Shown: positions 15,501 through 24,366, counted from the first letter of the stretch. The stretch is DNA of 64,000 nucleotides from UBA1268 sp002694955 (GCA_028066355.1 JALCBP010000001.1:1-64000); one strand, 5' to 3'. The notes: generated by a model not told the origin, from the letters alone. Numbers and translations are program-made.

Positions 15501-17983
15501 TCGACGTCACCTTCAGAGAACACCTGAACGTCATAGGCTGACACAATTCCATTACTCTGAACTGAACCTGTCGTGCTCTGTTGATCAATGACGATTTTAT
15601 TCACCGCACGAACACCCTGCCCTAATGACACACTTCCATTGCTTGCGGTGATGGAAACATCCGTACTGAAGCCGTCGAATGGTACGTTGAGGACCTGAGT
15701 GAGACCACTGATATTGATATCCGTTGCCGACAAATCAATTGATCCATCAGCTGTTGTCAGCCAGGCTGTACCCGTCATCGTGCCTGCGGAAGTGAATGAT
15801 AGATCACTCTGTGACTGGATCGTTGCTGTGAGTGCCAAATCACCCTCTACCGTGAAGTCGACTGGCCCACCAGAACTGATTTGAGCATCAAGCGATAGTG
15901 CATCAGCCTCCCGTACAGTAACTGCAAATGGGAAGGGCCCGATTGGCTCATCATCAACATACGGTGGATTCAGCTGTTCATCGTAACCGGCTGAAAGCCG
16001 AAGACTTGTGACCGCTGTATCAATATCAACAACCTGGACTACGGAGTTTGCCGGATCTGCTTCAGTTGTATTCGAAAGCATGACCGCCATTGTTGTCGCA
16101 TTAATCGACCCAGAAGGCTGCCCCGAACTATTTTTTGTTGTGAATGTATACGGCGTCTCTGCAACAGTGGTCTCAAAGAAATATGACTGCGTTGTCGCAG
16201 AAACCTGACCCTCAAAAACAATATCTGCCATCGATGTATTCACAGCCAAAAGCGAAGCGTTCCCACCACCGACATTCGTAAGACTGCTACTACTGGCGAT
16301 ATAAAGCCGCCCACGATCACGCACATCAGAGCTAATATCATTGGCGATTTCGAAGACAAAATCATTGGATTGTATGGCAGCGGTTGCTGCAAAATTCTCG
16401 ACTGTCGTGGGATCAAGACCCGGGTTGAAAAACTCCAGTGCCGTTATCCCTGCAGGAAGCGCAACTGACTGCGTTAAATCAATCCGTCCCGTAATCGTAT
16501 CAACTGCTGCAACAAATGTATTCGGGGGCACCAGGCCAGTTGCCGTGTCGAGCACGACGGCACCTGGCTGAATATCAAAATTCCCCGGAATTGCTAATGG
16601 ATCGAGAGTAAACGAAGAACTTTCAGTCGCTACAGCAAGCGTCACGTCCGCAGACTGACTGGAACTAGGGTTGTAGAAGAACAAGTTGCGAAATTGTGAT
16701 ACTGATACTGAATTGGATAAAGTCAGTTCGGTATTCAGACCAACTACGTTCACTGCGATAACATTCGTACCGGGTGGAATCACCTCGTCGCTCGGCGTCA
16801 GTACTTGCGCGCCAACTTCGACTGGAGTCGCCGGAGTAACGATTGTCACAACATTGGATGTCACCACATCGCTAACAGGTGAGGCTTCTACCGAAGCCTC
16901 ATTAAGAAATCGTGATTGAAGAACACGAAACCCTTGGTCGGCTGCCATTGGTGCATTAACGAGCACATTGGTCGCTCGAAGGTCAACAAGCCCTATATCA
17001 CCAGCGTCACGTGTTGGAATAGCTACCGGGCTATTAATGGCGATTGTTGAATCGACTGATGGAAGATCAACAATGAGACCTGCATCGAGTGTAAATCCAG
17101 ATGCAAGTGTAAAGGTACTCGGCTCAGCAGCTATGACTGGCGAGCCGTAGTCGAAGAAAAAGCTTGTGCTGTATGGTGCGTCAGCAGGAGGGCTTGTACT
17201 TGGAGACAAGTCTAAGCTCACTCGCCCTGTAAAGAGATTCACTTCCCCCGTAACAGTCACGTCCTCATCAGCACCGAAACCAAGCGTGATTGATGTTGTC
17301 CCCGAACTTCCTGCCGTTTGACTGAAGACCAATGGTATGTCACCGTTTACCGTCAGATCTTGTTCATCAAGAAGATTGAGGGTCGCTACCGACATGCCTT
17401 CAGTAGCACCACTACCATTCGTTATGGTAATAAAACTGCCACCAAAGTCGTTGTTGCCTTGCAGCGTTCCCGGCAGAATATGAAATGCTTCGTCAGCTGT
17501 CAGTCCTGTAGGCAGCGTTCTCGCGACACCGTCAAAGAAATTTGCATCAGGTAGAACAGTGGTTGGACTGAGGCCGCCTACAGCTAAGTCATTGTGTACA
17601 TTGGCCACACCTTGGCCAACGAATACATCCTGATACTCACTCAACGCTCGTGTCACACTATTCGTTGAAAAATTCTGCGATTGGGACAATGAGAATTCAG
17701 GATTATCTGCGTATTGAAGCCTTGCAATGGGGTCAAAACCCACGCTGAAGTCATCGATTGTCTGTCTTAAATAAAGATCATCACCAGACTCATCAAGCAT
17801 GATGGTGACATAGCCTGGGCTGTCGCCCGTGTTGTTGGTGGTGTACACATTGGCAGTTAGCGCAATTCGCTGCTCAAGTGTTTCGATATTCGAAAGTGAC
17901 TCTGACCGGGGGCAAGATCGTTTACTCCGCCTTCGATGAATGTTTTCATCGATATTACGAAACAGATTGTGCATCAATCCCAT
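12545..17983 (-). CDS. Very large exported surface protein (1812 aa) with LE-x-LE-x-R N-terminal motif
   Basis: Not assignable to one family. The N-terminus is basic and then carries IETLEQRIALTA (residues 33-44), the form of export or anchoring motif common on planctomycetal secreted proteins. The body is Ser/Thr/Asn/Val-rich and acidic, as in beta-solenoid or adhesin proteins. Three divergent copies of a PG-T-x-V-x-AVD unit occur near residues 384, 466 and 1568. Two modules near residues 1018-1089 and 1141-1241 resemble phage tail-fibre repeats (NGVYQ, with W-x-LxRY). The last 350 residues look like right-handed beta-helix, and the protein ends in a proline run and a terminal Trp. An AGAAGGA site seven bases before ATG 17983 fixes the start. 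No dockerin, PEP-CTERM or LPXTG is present. It converges with the barrel gene. Confidence 0.75.
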   Translation of the reverse strand: MGLMHNLFRNIDENIHRRRSKRSCPRSESLSNIETLEQRIALTANVYTTNNTGDSPGYVTIMLDESGDDLYLRQTIDDFSVGFDPIARLQYADNPEFSLSQSQNFSTNSVTRALSEYQDVFVGQGVANVHNDLAVGGLSPTTVLPDANFFDGVARTLPTGLTADEAFHILPGTLQGNNDFGGSFITITNGSGATEGMSVATLNLLDEQDLTVNGDIPLVFSQTAGSSGTTSITLGFGADEDVTVTGEVNLFTGRVSLDLSPSTSPPADAPYSTSFFFDYGSPVIAAEPSTFTLASGFTLDAGLIVDLPSVDSTIAINSPVAIPTRDAGDIGLVDLRATNVLVNAPMAADQGFRVLQSRFLNEASVEASPVSDVVTSNVVTIVTPATPVEVGAQVLTPSDEVIPPGTNVIAVNVVGLNTELTLSNSVSVSQFRNLFFYNPSSSQSADVTLAVATESSSFTLDPLAIPGNFDIQPGAVVLDTATGLVPPNTFVAAVDTITGRIDLTQSVALPAGITALEFFNPGLDPTTVENFAATAAIQSNDFVFEIANDISSDVRDRGRLYIASSSSLTNVGGGNASLLAVNTSMADIVFEGQVSATTQSYFFETTVAETPYTFTTKNSSGQPSGSINATTMAVMLSNTTEADPANSVVQVVDIDTAVTSLRLSAGYDEQLNPPYVDDEPIGPFPFAVTVREADALSLDAQISSGGPVDFTVEGDLALTATIQSQSDLSFTSAGTMTGTAWLTTADGSIDLSATDINISGLTQVLNVPFDGFSTDVSITASNGSVSLGQGVRAVNKIVIDQQSTTGSVQSNGIVSAYDVQVFSEGDVDIDTSASFVDVSVASTLNGAANTARTVTVDSDRDSRFRISTAGGTANVSALGVDNDNGTPGDTTDDIAALSLELRETAVLSATAPQGSIDVIAVTSDELVMGVAADLLQGNATNMQAAGSVEIRTTQSPVTVLDAAVAGRGQLQVRAAATGNLAGTYSQNTPGITPSTITAAANGSINGAVPLASFGGLDGTTNPLRFRDLVLLANQTNAEENGVYQVFSLGNESTPWQLRRYGLAETTSELPVGTRVYITDGDERGDTYRVNEYANVINFTPLRVTAGTARSANEIAVRFATEEILFGAFDNATGRIFGTGPDPLTVNGELVEVGDLILVQYGAAEDGAGNNTEPSSVANGVYQLGLGGAAWRLDRYDNPEPPAAPAGIVEEATVVVMEGFYRTSRSGRTFDVVYDGLGLVDLTIADDTANIASAIGSYDPRDTTTLVVSTAGATNGAAGSLGKMLTLAQANEAEDLVGQNILQELRFGNVLGSVTGNTGTIVLQQELPLIENPIVIDASQRYTLDDSATSQVLVIDGSRITTSSESTFVTRGTEVNGLVLAEQASADVTDPFRPLASTVSSLRFGGFEQGAAVVVDGASNILLDNLTIGQNSNDSSQAVRYGVRVTGTSGVDGPVSIVGGSITSANIPTNSALAASPTSPAPVTNFLDGAGVLLDDAAQNVQVVGTNIGSSSAANLVGVLARSSNLPAVAGASTFNSVGATEIGDFVASTILNLFTLTIPGNDSQGNAIDIDDVFVGQSVTGSEFLAGTVVVAVDKLTRQVTLNQAAVLTNVAATITLGTPSRTSVENNFWGVMLESGATRIVNSDIADNIYDGIFIGLLDGTPPNLTAVIGFSTTAGTNSNAIFSNGRNGIRFAENVLSSTGATDITIQGNYIGSAVGSAFVGNTQGSYFWEGNPANPLQYAFASLGYDSTTNTPTPPAYISTDALFSALITPVTEGGDVDSEGNENADFVDGGSTVPPTPPPPPPPDPDTW

Positions 17984-18639
17984 AGCAATGTCCTTCTAAA
18001 CACTTTGCTCAGACAAGCCCCTGCAGCTTTACTACCCAATGACGAGAAGGTCGGTGTTGTGTTACACACAATGTTGTGAGTTCTCGTTTGTTGCCGGATC
18101 AAAGCTGATTTAATGAGCAAAAGCGGTGTATATATAGACTCCTCAGAATAGTACGGACGTGCAAGGAATTGGTTCGCTGAAAAACGCAACTTCGTAAAAA
18201 TCCGCATATTTCCCCATCAAAAAAGTCGCGTTCAGGCGCAACCATCGCCACCTATTCAGAAAATCGGCGTTCAGCGTGTGAGCAAAAGACACTTGCTCGA
18301 AATGGTATCGCAACCCGTTTGCGTGGTGTTTTCGCCATAACACCACACAAAGTCGTAGGTCATTTTTTTTTACCAATCGGCAAACTTTATTAGTCGTTGC
18401 TAAGTGTTGAGTAGAGAACTGCCCCTTCTTTCAAATCCAAAGATATTCACACCTTTTCTACTTCGCAAAAACATGCGATCAGTTGAAATGGGGAGTTTGG
18501 CTTATCTGTTCTCAGACAAAGGAATTTGTGCGGAATAGACCACTCCCATCAACCGATCCAACCAAGGATTTATCTGTGAAAGCAAGATCAGCCTCTTATT
18601 TCAGATGTGCCTTTTTTTCTCCGATCGGGAACTGCTTAC
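17984..18639. other. Divergent intergenic region with two hairpins
   Basis: 656 bases between the divergent 1812-aa protein and metalloprotease genes, with no supported gene. It should hold both promoters. Inverted repeats are visible at 18323-18346 (GTGGTGTT/AACACCAC) and around 18279-18298 (GAGCAA/TTGCTC). A T-run at 18362-18370 lies too far from either stem to make a terminator. The hairpins could be operators. Confidence 0.5.
18323..18346. promoter_or_regulatory. Inverted repeat, possible operator
   Basis: GTGGTGTT, eight-base loop, AACACCAC: a perfect 8-bp stem in the shared upstream region of two LE-motif exported proteins. No T tract follows on either strand, so it is not a typical terminator. 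A role in shared regulation is only a possibility. Confidence 0.3.
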
Positions 18640-20136
18640 ATGTCACGTCGTCGAAACCATGTGTACTCCCTCGAAACACTTGAACGCCGGGACTGCCCGG
18701 CAGGCTTCACTCTTACACCGCTCAATCAGATCGTATCAGAGGGAAACTCCGCAGACTTTGAACTGACGCTTGACGCCGTTTCTGCGGTCCCCGAGTCTGT
18801 CATTGTCACGAGCAAATCGGGCACTGCAATTATCGGTAGTGACTTCATGCAACGGACTCAGCGAATCACATTTTTCCCAGGTGAGACAACTAAGAATTTT
18901 TCAGTCCAAACGCTCCGCGACCCTGTGGAATCAATTGAAGGAGCAGAAAATTTCACTGTTATTGTAAAACCTATTGGAGGCACGCCATCTGAAATAACTT
19001 CATTAGTTGTTATAAATGACTATGTTCCCCCACTTAACTTTCAGATCGACTTTACGTTTAGCGATGGTGTACCAGAAAGCCTCGTCACCGCTGCAGGACT
19101 TGCCGCGAACCTATGGCAGTCAGTAATTACTGAGAATCTCCCTGAGGTCAACAGTCCGATCTTTGGAACCATTGATGACATTCAGATCAATGTGCAACTC
19201 GGTCTTCTATCTGGCGACTCTGATGGAGATGGGAACACCCTTGCACAGGGCCAACCCCTTCTCTTTCGAACTGATGCCACTGGACTTCCCTATCTTGCTC
19301 AGGTTGGCGTAGACGAAGCGGATCTCTCGAACCCAGCGCTTTCAACCATCATGGCTCATGAAATTGGTCATTGTCTGGGATTTCCAGACTCGAATGGATG
19401 GCGTGCGAATGTTATTCCGGACACCACCTCACCTACTCATTTTACTGGCCCTAATGCTGTTGAGCAATACAACCTTCTGTTTGGCACTGCAGCTGATGCC
19501 GCAGGAGTACCCATTGAACAAGATGGTGGCCCAGGAACAGAATTTGCGCATTGGGATGATGCCACTTTTGGCAATGAACTCATGACAGGCATACTTGATT
19601 TCACTTCCACAAATCCACTTAGCGTAATCACTGTCGGTGCCTTTGACGACATGGGATATGGTGTTGATTACAATGCAGCGCAACCTTATTCGCCACCAGC
19701 CACGACTGTCACGACCATCGGGGCAGGCATATCAAATGCAATCGGATCAGGTATTTCAAATGCGGTAGTCACTTCGTCATCGACAATTACATCACCAGTA
19801 ACACCACCGCCAGCGGCTTCCCCACGAGCACGAGTACTACCAGCCCGAATCACTTTTCCAAACAAGCCAGCGATGATACTTTCTGAGGATGATGCCTCAC
19901 GACAAATGGTTCGGTCTGCGTTACAAATTAACGTTGGCATAAATCACCAAAGCACACCATTTAGCCTGCACCATCTCTCGACAAATCAGCGGGTAATTCT
20001 TGCTGCATGGGCTTCTATTGGTCAGGAAACAAGCATGTCGCTACATTCAAACTTTATGTCTGTTCATTCTGGACCAAAGCCAAACCTCTTTGCGAATGAA
20101 ATCTTTGACTTTGGTACGCACAGAAACGCAGCTTAA
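18640..20136 (+). CDS. Exported Calx-beta / leishmanolysin-like zinc metalloprotease
   Basis: About 498 residues. It opens with a basic stretch and LETLERRDCPAG (residues 11-22), the LE-motif of planctomycetal exported proteins. Residues about 25-120 form a Calx-beta domain (VSEGNSADFELTL, then GTAIIGSDF and FFPGETTKNF). The protease part has HEIGHCLGF, the HExxHxxGx zinc site, followed by HWDDATFGNELMTG and a Met-turn DDMGYGVDY; these three together are the leishmanolysin (M8) arrangement within the metzincins. The C-terminal 130 residues are Ser/Thr/Pro-rich linker and an unassigned tail. ATG 18640 is preferred over GTG 33 bases upstream. It is divergent from the 1812-aa protein and converges, with a three-base overlap, on the MOSC gene. 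Confidence 0.78.
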   Translation: MSRRRNHVYSLETLERRDCPAGFTLTPLNQIVSEGNSADFELTLDAVSAVPESVIVTSKSGTAIIGSDFMQRTQRITFFPGETTKNFSVQTLRDPVESIEGAENFTVIVKPIGGTPSEITSLVVINDYVPPLNFQIDFTFSDGVPESLVTAAGLAANLWQSVITENLPEVNSPIFGTIDDIQINVQLGLLSGDSDGDGNTLAQGQPLLFRTDATGLPYLAQVGVDEADLSNPALSTIMAHEIGHCLGFPDSNGWRANVIPDTTSPTHFTGPNAVEQYNLLFGTAADAAGVPIEQDGGPGTEFAHWDDATFGNELMTGILDFTSTNPLSVITVGAFDDMGYGVDYNAAQPYSPPATTVTTIGAGISNAIGSGISNAVVTSSSTITSPVTPPPAASPRARVLPARITFPNKPAMILSEDDASRQMVRSALQINVGINHQSTPFSLHHLSTNQRVILAAWASIGQETSMSLHSNFMSVHSGPKPNLFANEIFDFGTHRNAA

Positions 20137-21086
20137 GGAGTCTTACGCAGCTTCAATTCGTCACCGATGGCGAGCCGGCCACCGGCATGCGAATGCGAGA
20201 CTGAAGTGTTGAGCCCAAGTCGATAGTAGTCCTGCCAATCTCTTGCATCAACATCCTGCCGAAGCCCCCGAAATCGACGGGCTTCAAAAACATCCCGAAA
20301 CAGTGTGAACTGCTTGCCTGTACGTGTATCTCTACTCGGCACAACGCAACGTCGACAAGCACCAGCAGGTCGGAATTCAATACTGCCAATTACAAAAGCA
20401 TTGGGCTCAGCAACCGGAAGATAGCCGAGTGGGTCGTCTCCTTCATCCGGCACAGATACTGAATCCATCTTTTGCAATGGATAGGCCAAACTATCTTCCC
20501 AGAATGCATCACTAAAAAAGCGTGTGCTTTGACTTTCACCTGAAAACAGCGGATCTGAATCAACTGTAAGCTCAAGGTTCATTCGAAACCGACGTCTTGC
20601 TTCTGCATCGTCCCAACCAAACCAGCGTGCAACCTCACTAAGCGTCTCAGTCGAAATCACTGTAGGACCTGCTGCATCACGATCATCAGGAAATCCACCT
20701 TCCACCCGTTCCTCCATAAAAACATTTTCTCTTAAGGCGTCAGACAGCCATTCGCATGGACCCTCTGACCCTGGAACCATAGGAAACACTTCAGCAGACT
20801 GCGAACCGTTAGATACTCCACCCAACCCATCGTCTGTCCAGAGCGTCACAAAATGTTTCGATGAGGGTTGGGGTCCCTTATTGTCTTGATCCATACCATC
20901 AAATTGTGCCCGTATCGAATGGAAGCGGGCCGTCCTCTTGGCGTTTAATACTCTGCCTTCAGCATCAATAAGACGCCATCGGCGATCGTTTAGGATTGCG
21001 CCACTTGGCAATATTGTTGCTTCAGAGAGCCTCAGACCGTCAAGGCTTTTCACGGGATAGATCGTGATGCCGGAAAGATATGGCAT
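20133..21086 (-). CDS. MOSC-domain protein (YcbX / mARC-like)
   Basis: MOSC proteins bind the molybdenum cofactor and act as sulfur carriers or as reductases of N-hydroxylated compounds. The N-terminal MOSC_N domain opens ISGITIYPVKSLDG-like (LSGITIYPVKSLDG) with DRRW, and the C-terminal MOSC core has FRPAGACRRCVVPSRD, whose CRRC holds the conserved cysteine, then GLNTSVSHSHAG and GDEL. 317 residues, usual for YcbX-type proteins; there is no C-terminal ferredoxin domain. A GGAAGGA ribosome-binding site precedes ATG 21086. Only 36 bases separate it from the M50-HlyD gene upstream, so it may be the last gene of that operon, although no functional link is known. Its end overlaps the end of the convergent metalloprotease gene. 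Confidence 0.85.
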   Translation of the reverse strand: MPYLSGITIYPVKSLDGLRLSEATILPSGAILNDRRWRLIDAEGRVLNAKRTARFHSIRAQFDGMDQDNKGPQPSSKHFVTLWTDDGLGGVSNGSQSAEVFPMVPGSEGPCEWLSDALRENVFMEERVEGGFPDDRDAAGPTVISTETLSEVARWFGWDDAEARRRFRMNLELTVDSDPLFSGESQSTRFFSDAFWEDSLAYPLQKMDSVSVPDEGDDPLGYLPVAEPNAFVIGSIEFRPAGACRRCVVPSRDTRTGKQFTLFRDVFEARRFRGLRQDVDARDWQDYYRLGLNTSVSHSHAGGRLAIGDELKLRKTP

Positions 21087-21122
21087 CAGAAACAGTCCTT
21101 CCAGAAATTGATGACATTTGAA

Positions 21123-23354
21123 TTACATACGGAAATTAAAGGTCTGCCAGAAGAGACGCAGCAGCCACTGACCAACTGTGCGGTTGCCGACCTCGACTCT
21201 AGCGTTTCCCCGCATTCCCGGAGTAAAGACGTTTTCAGCGTCGTCGACCTGCATGAGCACTTCATAACTCGTTGAGATAGGAACTTCACGGCCCATCTCA
21301 TCGGTCGTCGTTGGGACAGAGCCACCTGCTTTTACACTGAGCCTTTCAGAGCCAACTTCGATATGTGTCTCTGCAATTTCATTGACCGCACCCCGAAAAG
21401 TTTCAAATGGAAAAGCATCGAGCTTCAGATCAACTCGCTGGCCGATTTGCACAAACTCTACTTCGCTCTGGTCAACAATCATCACTGCCTCAAAATGATC
21501 CGGATCACCAACCATGCACAGCACGGTACCCTCCGCAAAAGTTGCACCAATATTTTTCTTGGCGAGTGCACTACCTGACCAACCGGGCAGACGCCCGCTG
21601 GGGTCTGGCTTTTCATCAACTGTTTCTGATGGCAGCACCAGCCCTGACCGTGGTGCTTTCAAGACAAGTTCACTCTGATACTGACGTTTCTTTACAAGCT
21701 GCTCTTCAACACTCTTGAGGGACTCTTCGACTGTTCGGATTTCCATGCCGGCCGCTGAATCCGTGAACCTTTCTCGCTCAAGACTGGCAAGCCTCGCACG
21801 GTACCCTGACTCTTGTCCTTCCAGTTCTGCGATTTGAAGTTCCAAATCTACATTTGAAAATCTTGCGAGTTCGTCGCCTTCGGCCACACGATCGTTTGCC
21901 TCGACAAGGATTTCTTCCAGACGTCCGTCAACAGTGACGTAAACAGTCTCTTCGCCGCGAGGCCGGAGTTCCGCTGGACACCAAACTCGCTGAGGCAACG
22001 GTATGAAACAGATTGCTGCTGCAATTACAGCAACCACACCGGCTGTAACTGTGATATTGAGACTCTTCACCTCGTCTCTCCTCCCAGGAACCTTCAGAAA
22101 TTTATAGATGCCAGTAATCGGACGAACAATCAAACCGTAAATGCCAAAAAGTGCCAGCATGCGACCAATAGCCTCCATGCGGTACGGCTTCATCGCATTC
22201 CAAACAAACATGAAGATCGAGATCATCAGGACCCACATATAGATTGTCGATGCAACACTATAAAGCGCGAACAGGCCCTGATGCCTTTTTGGCAGAAATG
22301 GATCATCCTGTAACTTCACCCCGAGACACCACTTCTTTGCAAGCCGACTCAGGCTTGTGCTTGATTTAGTCCGCAGGTTCGGGATCTCCAGCATATCGGA
22401 GAGAATGTAGTACCCATCAAAGCGCATAAGTGGATTGGCATTAAAAAGAAGCGTCGACACACTCGACACAAACATGACGTTGAGGCACATCTGATTAAAA
22501 AGGCCTTCATGTGAGTTCCACCAGAGAAATGTGGCAGTCGATGCAATAATTAGCTCGATATACATCCCCCCTGCACCGATCATCATTCGTTTCCACTTAC
22601 TTGGTAGCATCCAACTGTCTGACACGTCACAGTACAGACAGGGTGTGAAGACCAATAGCATGAATCCCATCTCATGGCACTCACCGCCATAATACTTACA
22701 GGAGAGCCCGTGGCCAAATTCATGAATTACTTTGGTGATGCCAAGTGCTGCAGCCAAATAGAACCAGTTGCCACTTGCAAAAAACTGATGGAATTCCGGA
22801 AGCTTCGAACGAAAGGTTTCAAAGTTCACAAGTACTAGCATGAGTGCTGTGAATATGTACACAACAGCAACCATGAGTGCCGGTGGTGAATACAGCCAGC
22901 CAAACCAAGGATTGAGCTTGTTGAGAATCCAGTCTGGGTCAATACCACGAAACCGCAGACACATGATGCTCCGGAGCCAGTTTTTCCATTCCGACCACAC
23001 GCGTTGCCGTCGACGTTCATTGAGTTGAGGCCCCTGGCCTGGGCGATCACCAATCACAAGCCCACTACGATGGAGCGTTGAAACAAAACGAGACACTTCA
23101 TCCACGGTAATTCGACGAGGAGGGAACCGGGCCTCAAAATTATCTTTGAGATCTTCAAGGCTCGCCTCGCCATCAAGCATTTCGAGGAGGGCATACTCTT
23201 CTGGCCGAAATCGATAGTAGGACAAGCCAATAGGGTCCTTGACCACATACCATGCCTGCCCCTGATACACCTGACGATTGGTTACCAAATCACCACGATA
23301 CCGCAGGCCCACTGGCCGCGATGTACTCGAGCGGAAGGCTTCAGCCATCGCCAT
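21123..23354 (-). CDS. PqqD-like / M50 peptidase-like / HlyD fusion membrane protein
   Basis: 743 residues in three parts. Residues about 10-100 resemble a PqqD-type winged helix (LSYYRFRPEEYALLEMLDG), a fold that binds leader peptides in peptide-maturation systems. About 130-440 is a polytopic M50 (site-2 protease) domain with HEFGHG zinc site and NANPLMRFDGYY second site. From about residue 470 there is a HlyD-like adaptor: PLPQRVWCPAELRPRG, lipoyl-like halves flanking a coiled coil (QIAELEGQESGYRARLASLERE), and a beta-barrel region. It ends in an aromatic tail (LLRLFWQTFNFRM). GAGGTG precedes ATG 23354, eight bases after the stop of the upstream HlyD gene. Proteins of this layout are often labelled peptide zinc metalloprotease; the true cargo is unknown. 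Confidence 0.82.
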   Translation of the reverse strand: MAMAEAFRSSTSRPVGLRYRGDLVTNRQVYQGQAWYVVKDPIGLSYYRFRPEEYALLEMLDGEASLEDLKDNFEARFPPRRITVDEVSRFVSTLHRSGLVIGDRPGQGPQLNERRRQRVWSEWKNWLRSIMCLRFRGIDPDWILNKLNPWFGWLYSPPALMVAVVYIFTALMLVLVNFETFRSKLPEFHQFFASGNWFYLAAALGITKVIHEFGHGLSCKYYGGECHEMGFMLLVFTPCLYCDVSDSWMLPSKWKRMMIGAGGMYIELIIASTATFLWWNSHEGLFNQMCLNVMFVSSVSTLLFNANPLMRFDGYYILSDMLEIPNLRTKSSTSLSRLAKKWCLGVKLQDDPFLPKRHQGLFALYSVASTIYMWVLMISIFMFVWNAMKPYRMEAIGRMLALFGIYGLIVRPITGIYKFLKVPGRRDEVKSLNITVTAGVVAVIAAAICFIPLPQRVWCPAELRPRGEETVYVTVDGRLEEILVEANDRVAEGDELARFSNVDLELQIAELEGQESGYRARLASLERERFTDSAAGMEIRTVEESLKSVEEQLVKKRQYQSELVLKAPRSGLVLPSETVDEKPDPSGRLPGWSGSALAKKNIGATFAEGTVLCMVGDPDHFEAVMIVDQSEVEFVQIGQRVDLKLDAFPFETFRGAVNEIAETHIEVGSERLSVKAGGSVPTTTDEMGREVPISTSYEVLMQVDDAENVFTPGMRGNARVEVGNRTVGQWLLRLFWQTFNFRM

Positions 23355-23362
23355 GGTTCACC

Positions 23363-24307
23363 TCACTCTGCATCAGCCGTTGTGACTGTTCGATGGACGG
23401 GAGGTAATGGTGGTTGAGTGGAATGAATAGTCATTGTTGCTGTCTGACCAGCTCGCAAGAGCCATTCGACTGATTCTTTCGCCTGCCTGTTTTCCACCTC
23501 AGCCCAAACTCGAAAGTCACCACCTGGCTCCACGAGTGGACTCACAAAAACAATTCTGCCCTTGAACGATTCTTCCCGCTCGTCGGCAAACATCACTGAG
23601 ACTGTCACTGGGCGGTTATGCACCGTGCTTGGTTCATACTTTGATGAATCGACGTACCCTTCGACCCGCAGTTTGTCGGTCCGAACAACTCTTGCCAATG
23701 GATCTCCTGGTTGCATCCACTCACCAAGATGCGGGTAGACCTGAACAATCATGCCATCAATTGGTGACGCAATCTGCCGCCTCTGAATACGGTTTTCAGC
23801 TGCAAGAACTTCGACTTCTTTTGATTGCGCATCAAGCGCTGAAAGCTGCCTTTCAAGCTGCGCCTGTTCGATTTGTAGCTCACTCTTCTTTTGGTTGAGC
23901 TTAAGCCTTGCTAGCTCTACCTGCGTCACACTTCCTGGGATTCTTCGATTTGACGCCACTGCTTTTTCGACCTCGGCCTCTGCCACTTGTTCTGCGGCGA
24001 CAGAATATCGGACATCAACATCGCTTTTTGCTCTCGCAATTGCCTGATCATGTTCGGCGGATGCTTTTTGTTTTTCAAAACGAGGCTGGGAATCATCAAT
24101 ACGAGCGATTGAACCACCTCGACTAACCACGTCCCCTTCTTTTACCGACAACTCAACGAGGACACCAGCTTCACGAGCAGGCACTCGAGCTTCTTCCACA
24201 ATGGAAACAAGACAACGGCGAAGTACCGGCTCATCTGCTGTTTCTGCCAAAAGAGAACTTCCCACCAACAAGGCAACGCCGCAGATAAATCCTGAAATAA
24301 TTCTCAT
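23363..24307 (-). CDS. HlyD-family periplasmic adaptor (membrane fusion protein)
   Basis: A secreted adaptor of about 314 residues. A signal peptide (ISGFICGVALLVGSSLLAETA) is followed by half a lipoyl domain (GVLVELSVKEGDVVSRGGSIARID), a helical hairpin, the second lipoyl half (IASPIDGMIVQVYPHLGEWMQPGDPLARVV) and a beta-barrel domain. AGGTGG lies five bases before ATG 24307; a GTG three codons upstream is the alternative. It sits between the GAF-HlyD and the M50-HlyD genes and is probably translated with both. No inner-membrane pump or TolC-like partner is encoded in the window, so it is an adaptor without a visible classical transporter. Confidence 0.88.
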   Translation of the reverse strand: MRIISGFICGVALLVGSSLLAETADEPVLRRCLVSIVEEARVPAREAGVLVELSVKEGDVVSRGGSIARIDDSQPRFEKQKASAEHDQAIARAKSDVDVRYSVAAEQVAEAEVEKAVASNRRIPGSVTQVELARLKLNQKKSELQIEQAQLERQLSALDAQSKEVEVLAAENRIQRRQIASPIDGMIVQVYPHLGEWMQPGDPLARVVRTDKLRVEGYVDSSKYEPSTVHNRPVTVSVMFADEREESFKGRIVFVSPLVEPGGDFRVWAEVENRQAKESVEWLLRAGQTATMTIHSTQPPLPPVHRTVTTADAE

Positions 24308-24338
24308 GATGCCCACCTGATGCTGTCTGTTGCTCTAT

Positions 24339-24366
24339 CCACTAAATCCTGACCACTAAATCCTGA
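24339..24366. repeat. Tandem 14-bp duplication between two adaptor genes
   Basis: CCACTAAATCCTGA occurs twice in perfect tandem (24339-24352 and 24353-24366). A degenerate third copy (CACCAAAGCCTGA, 24371-24383) overlaps the last codons of the GAF-HlyD gene. It lies in the short gap between two co-directional genes and looks like replication slippage from the gene end. Confidence 0.8.
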
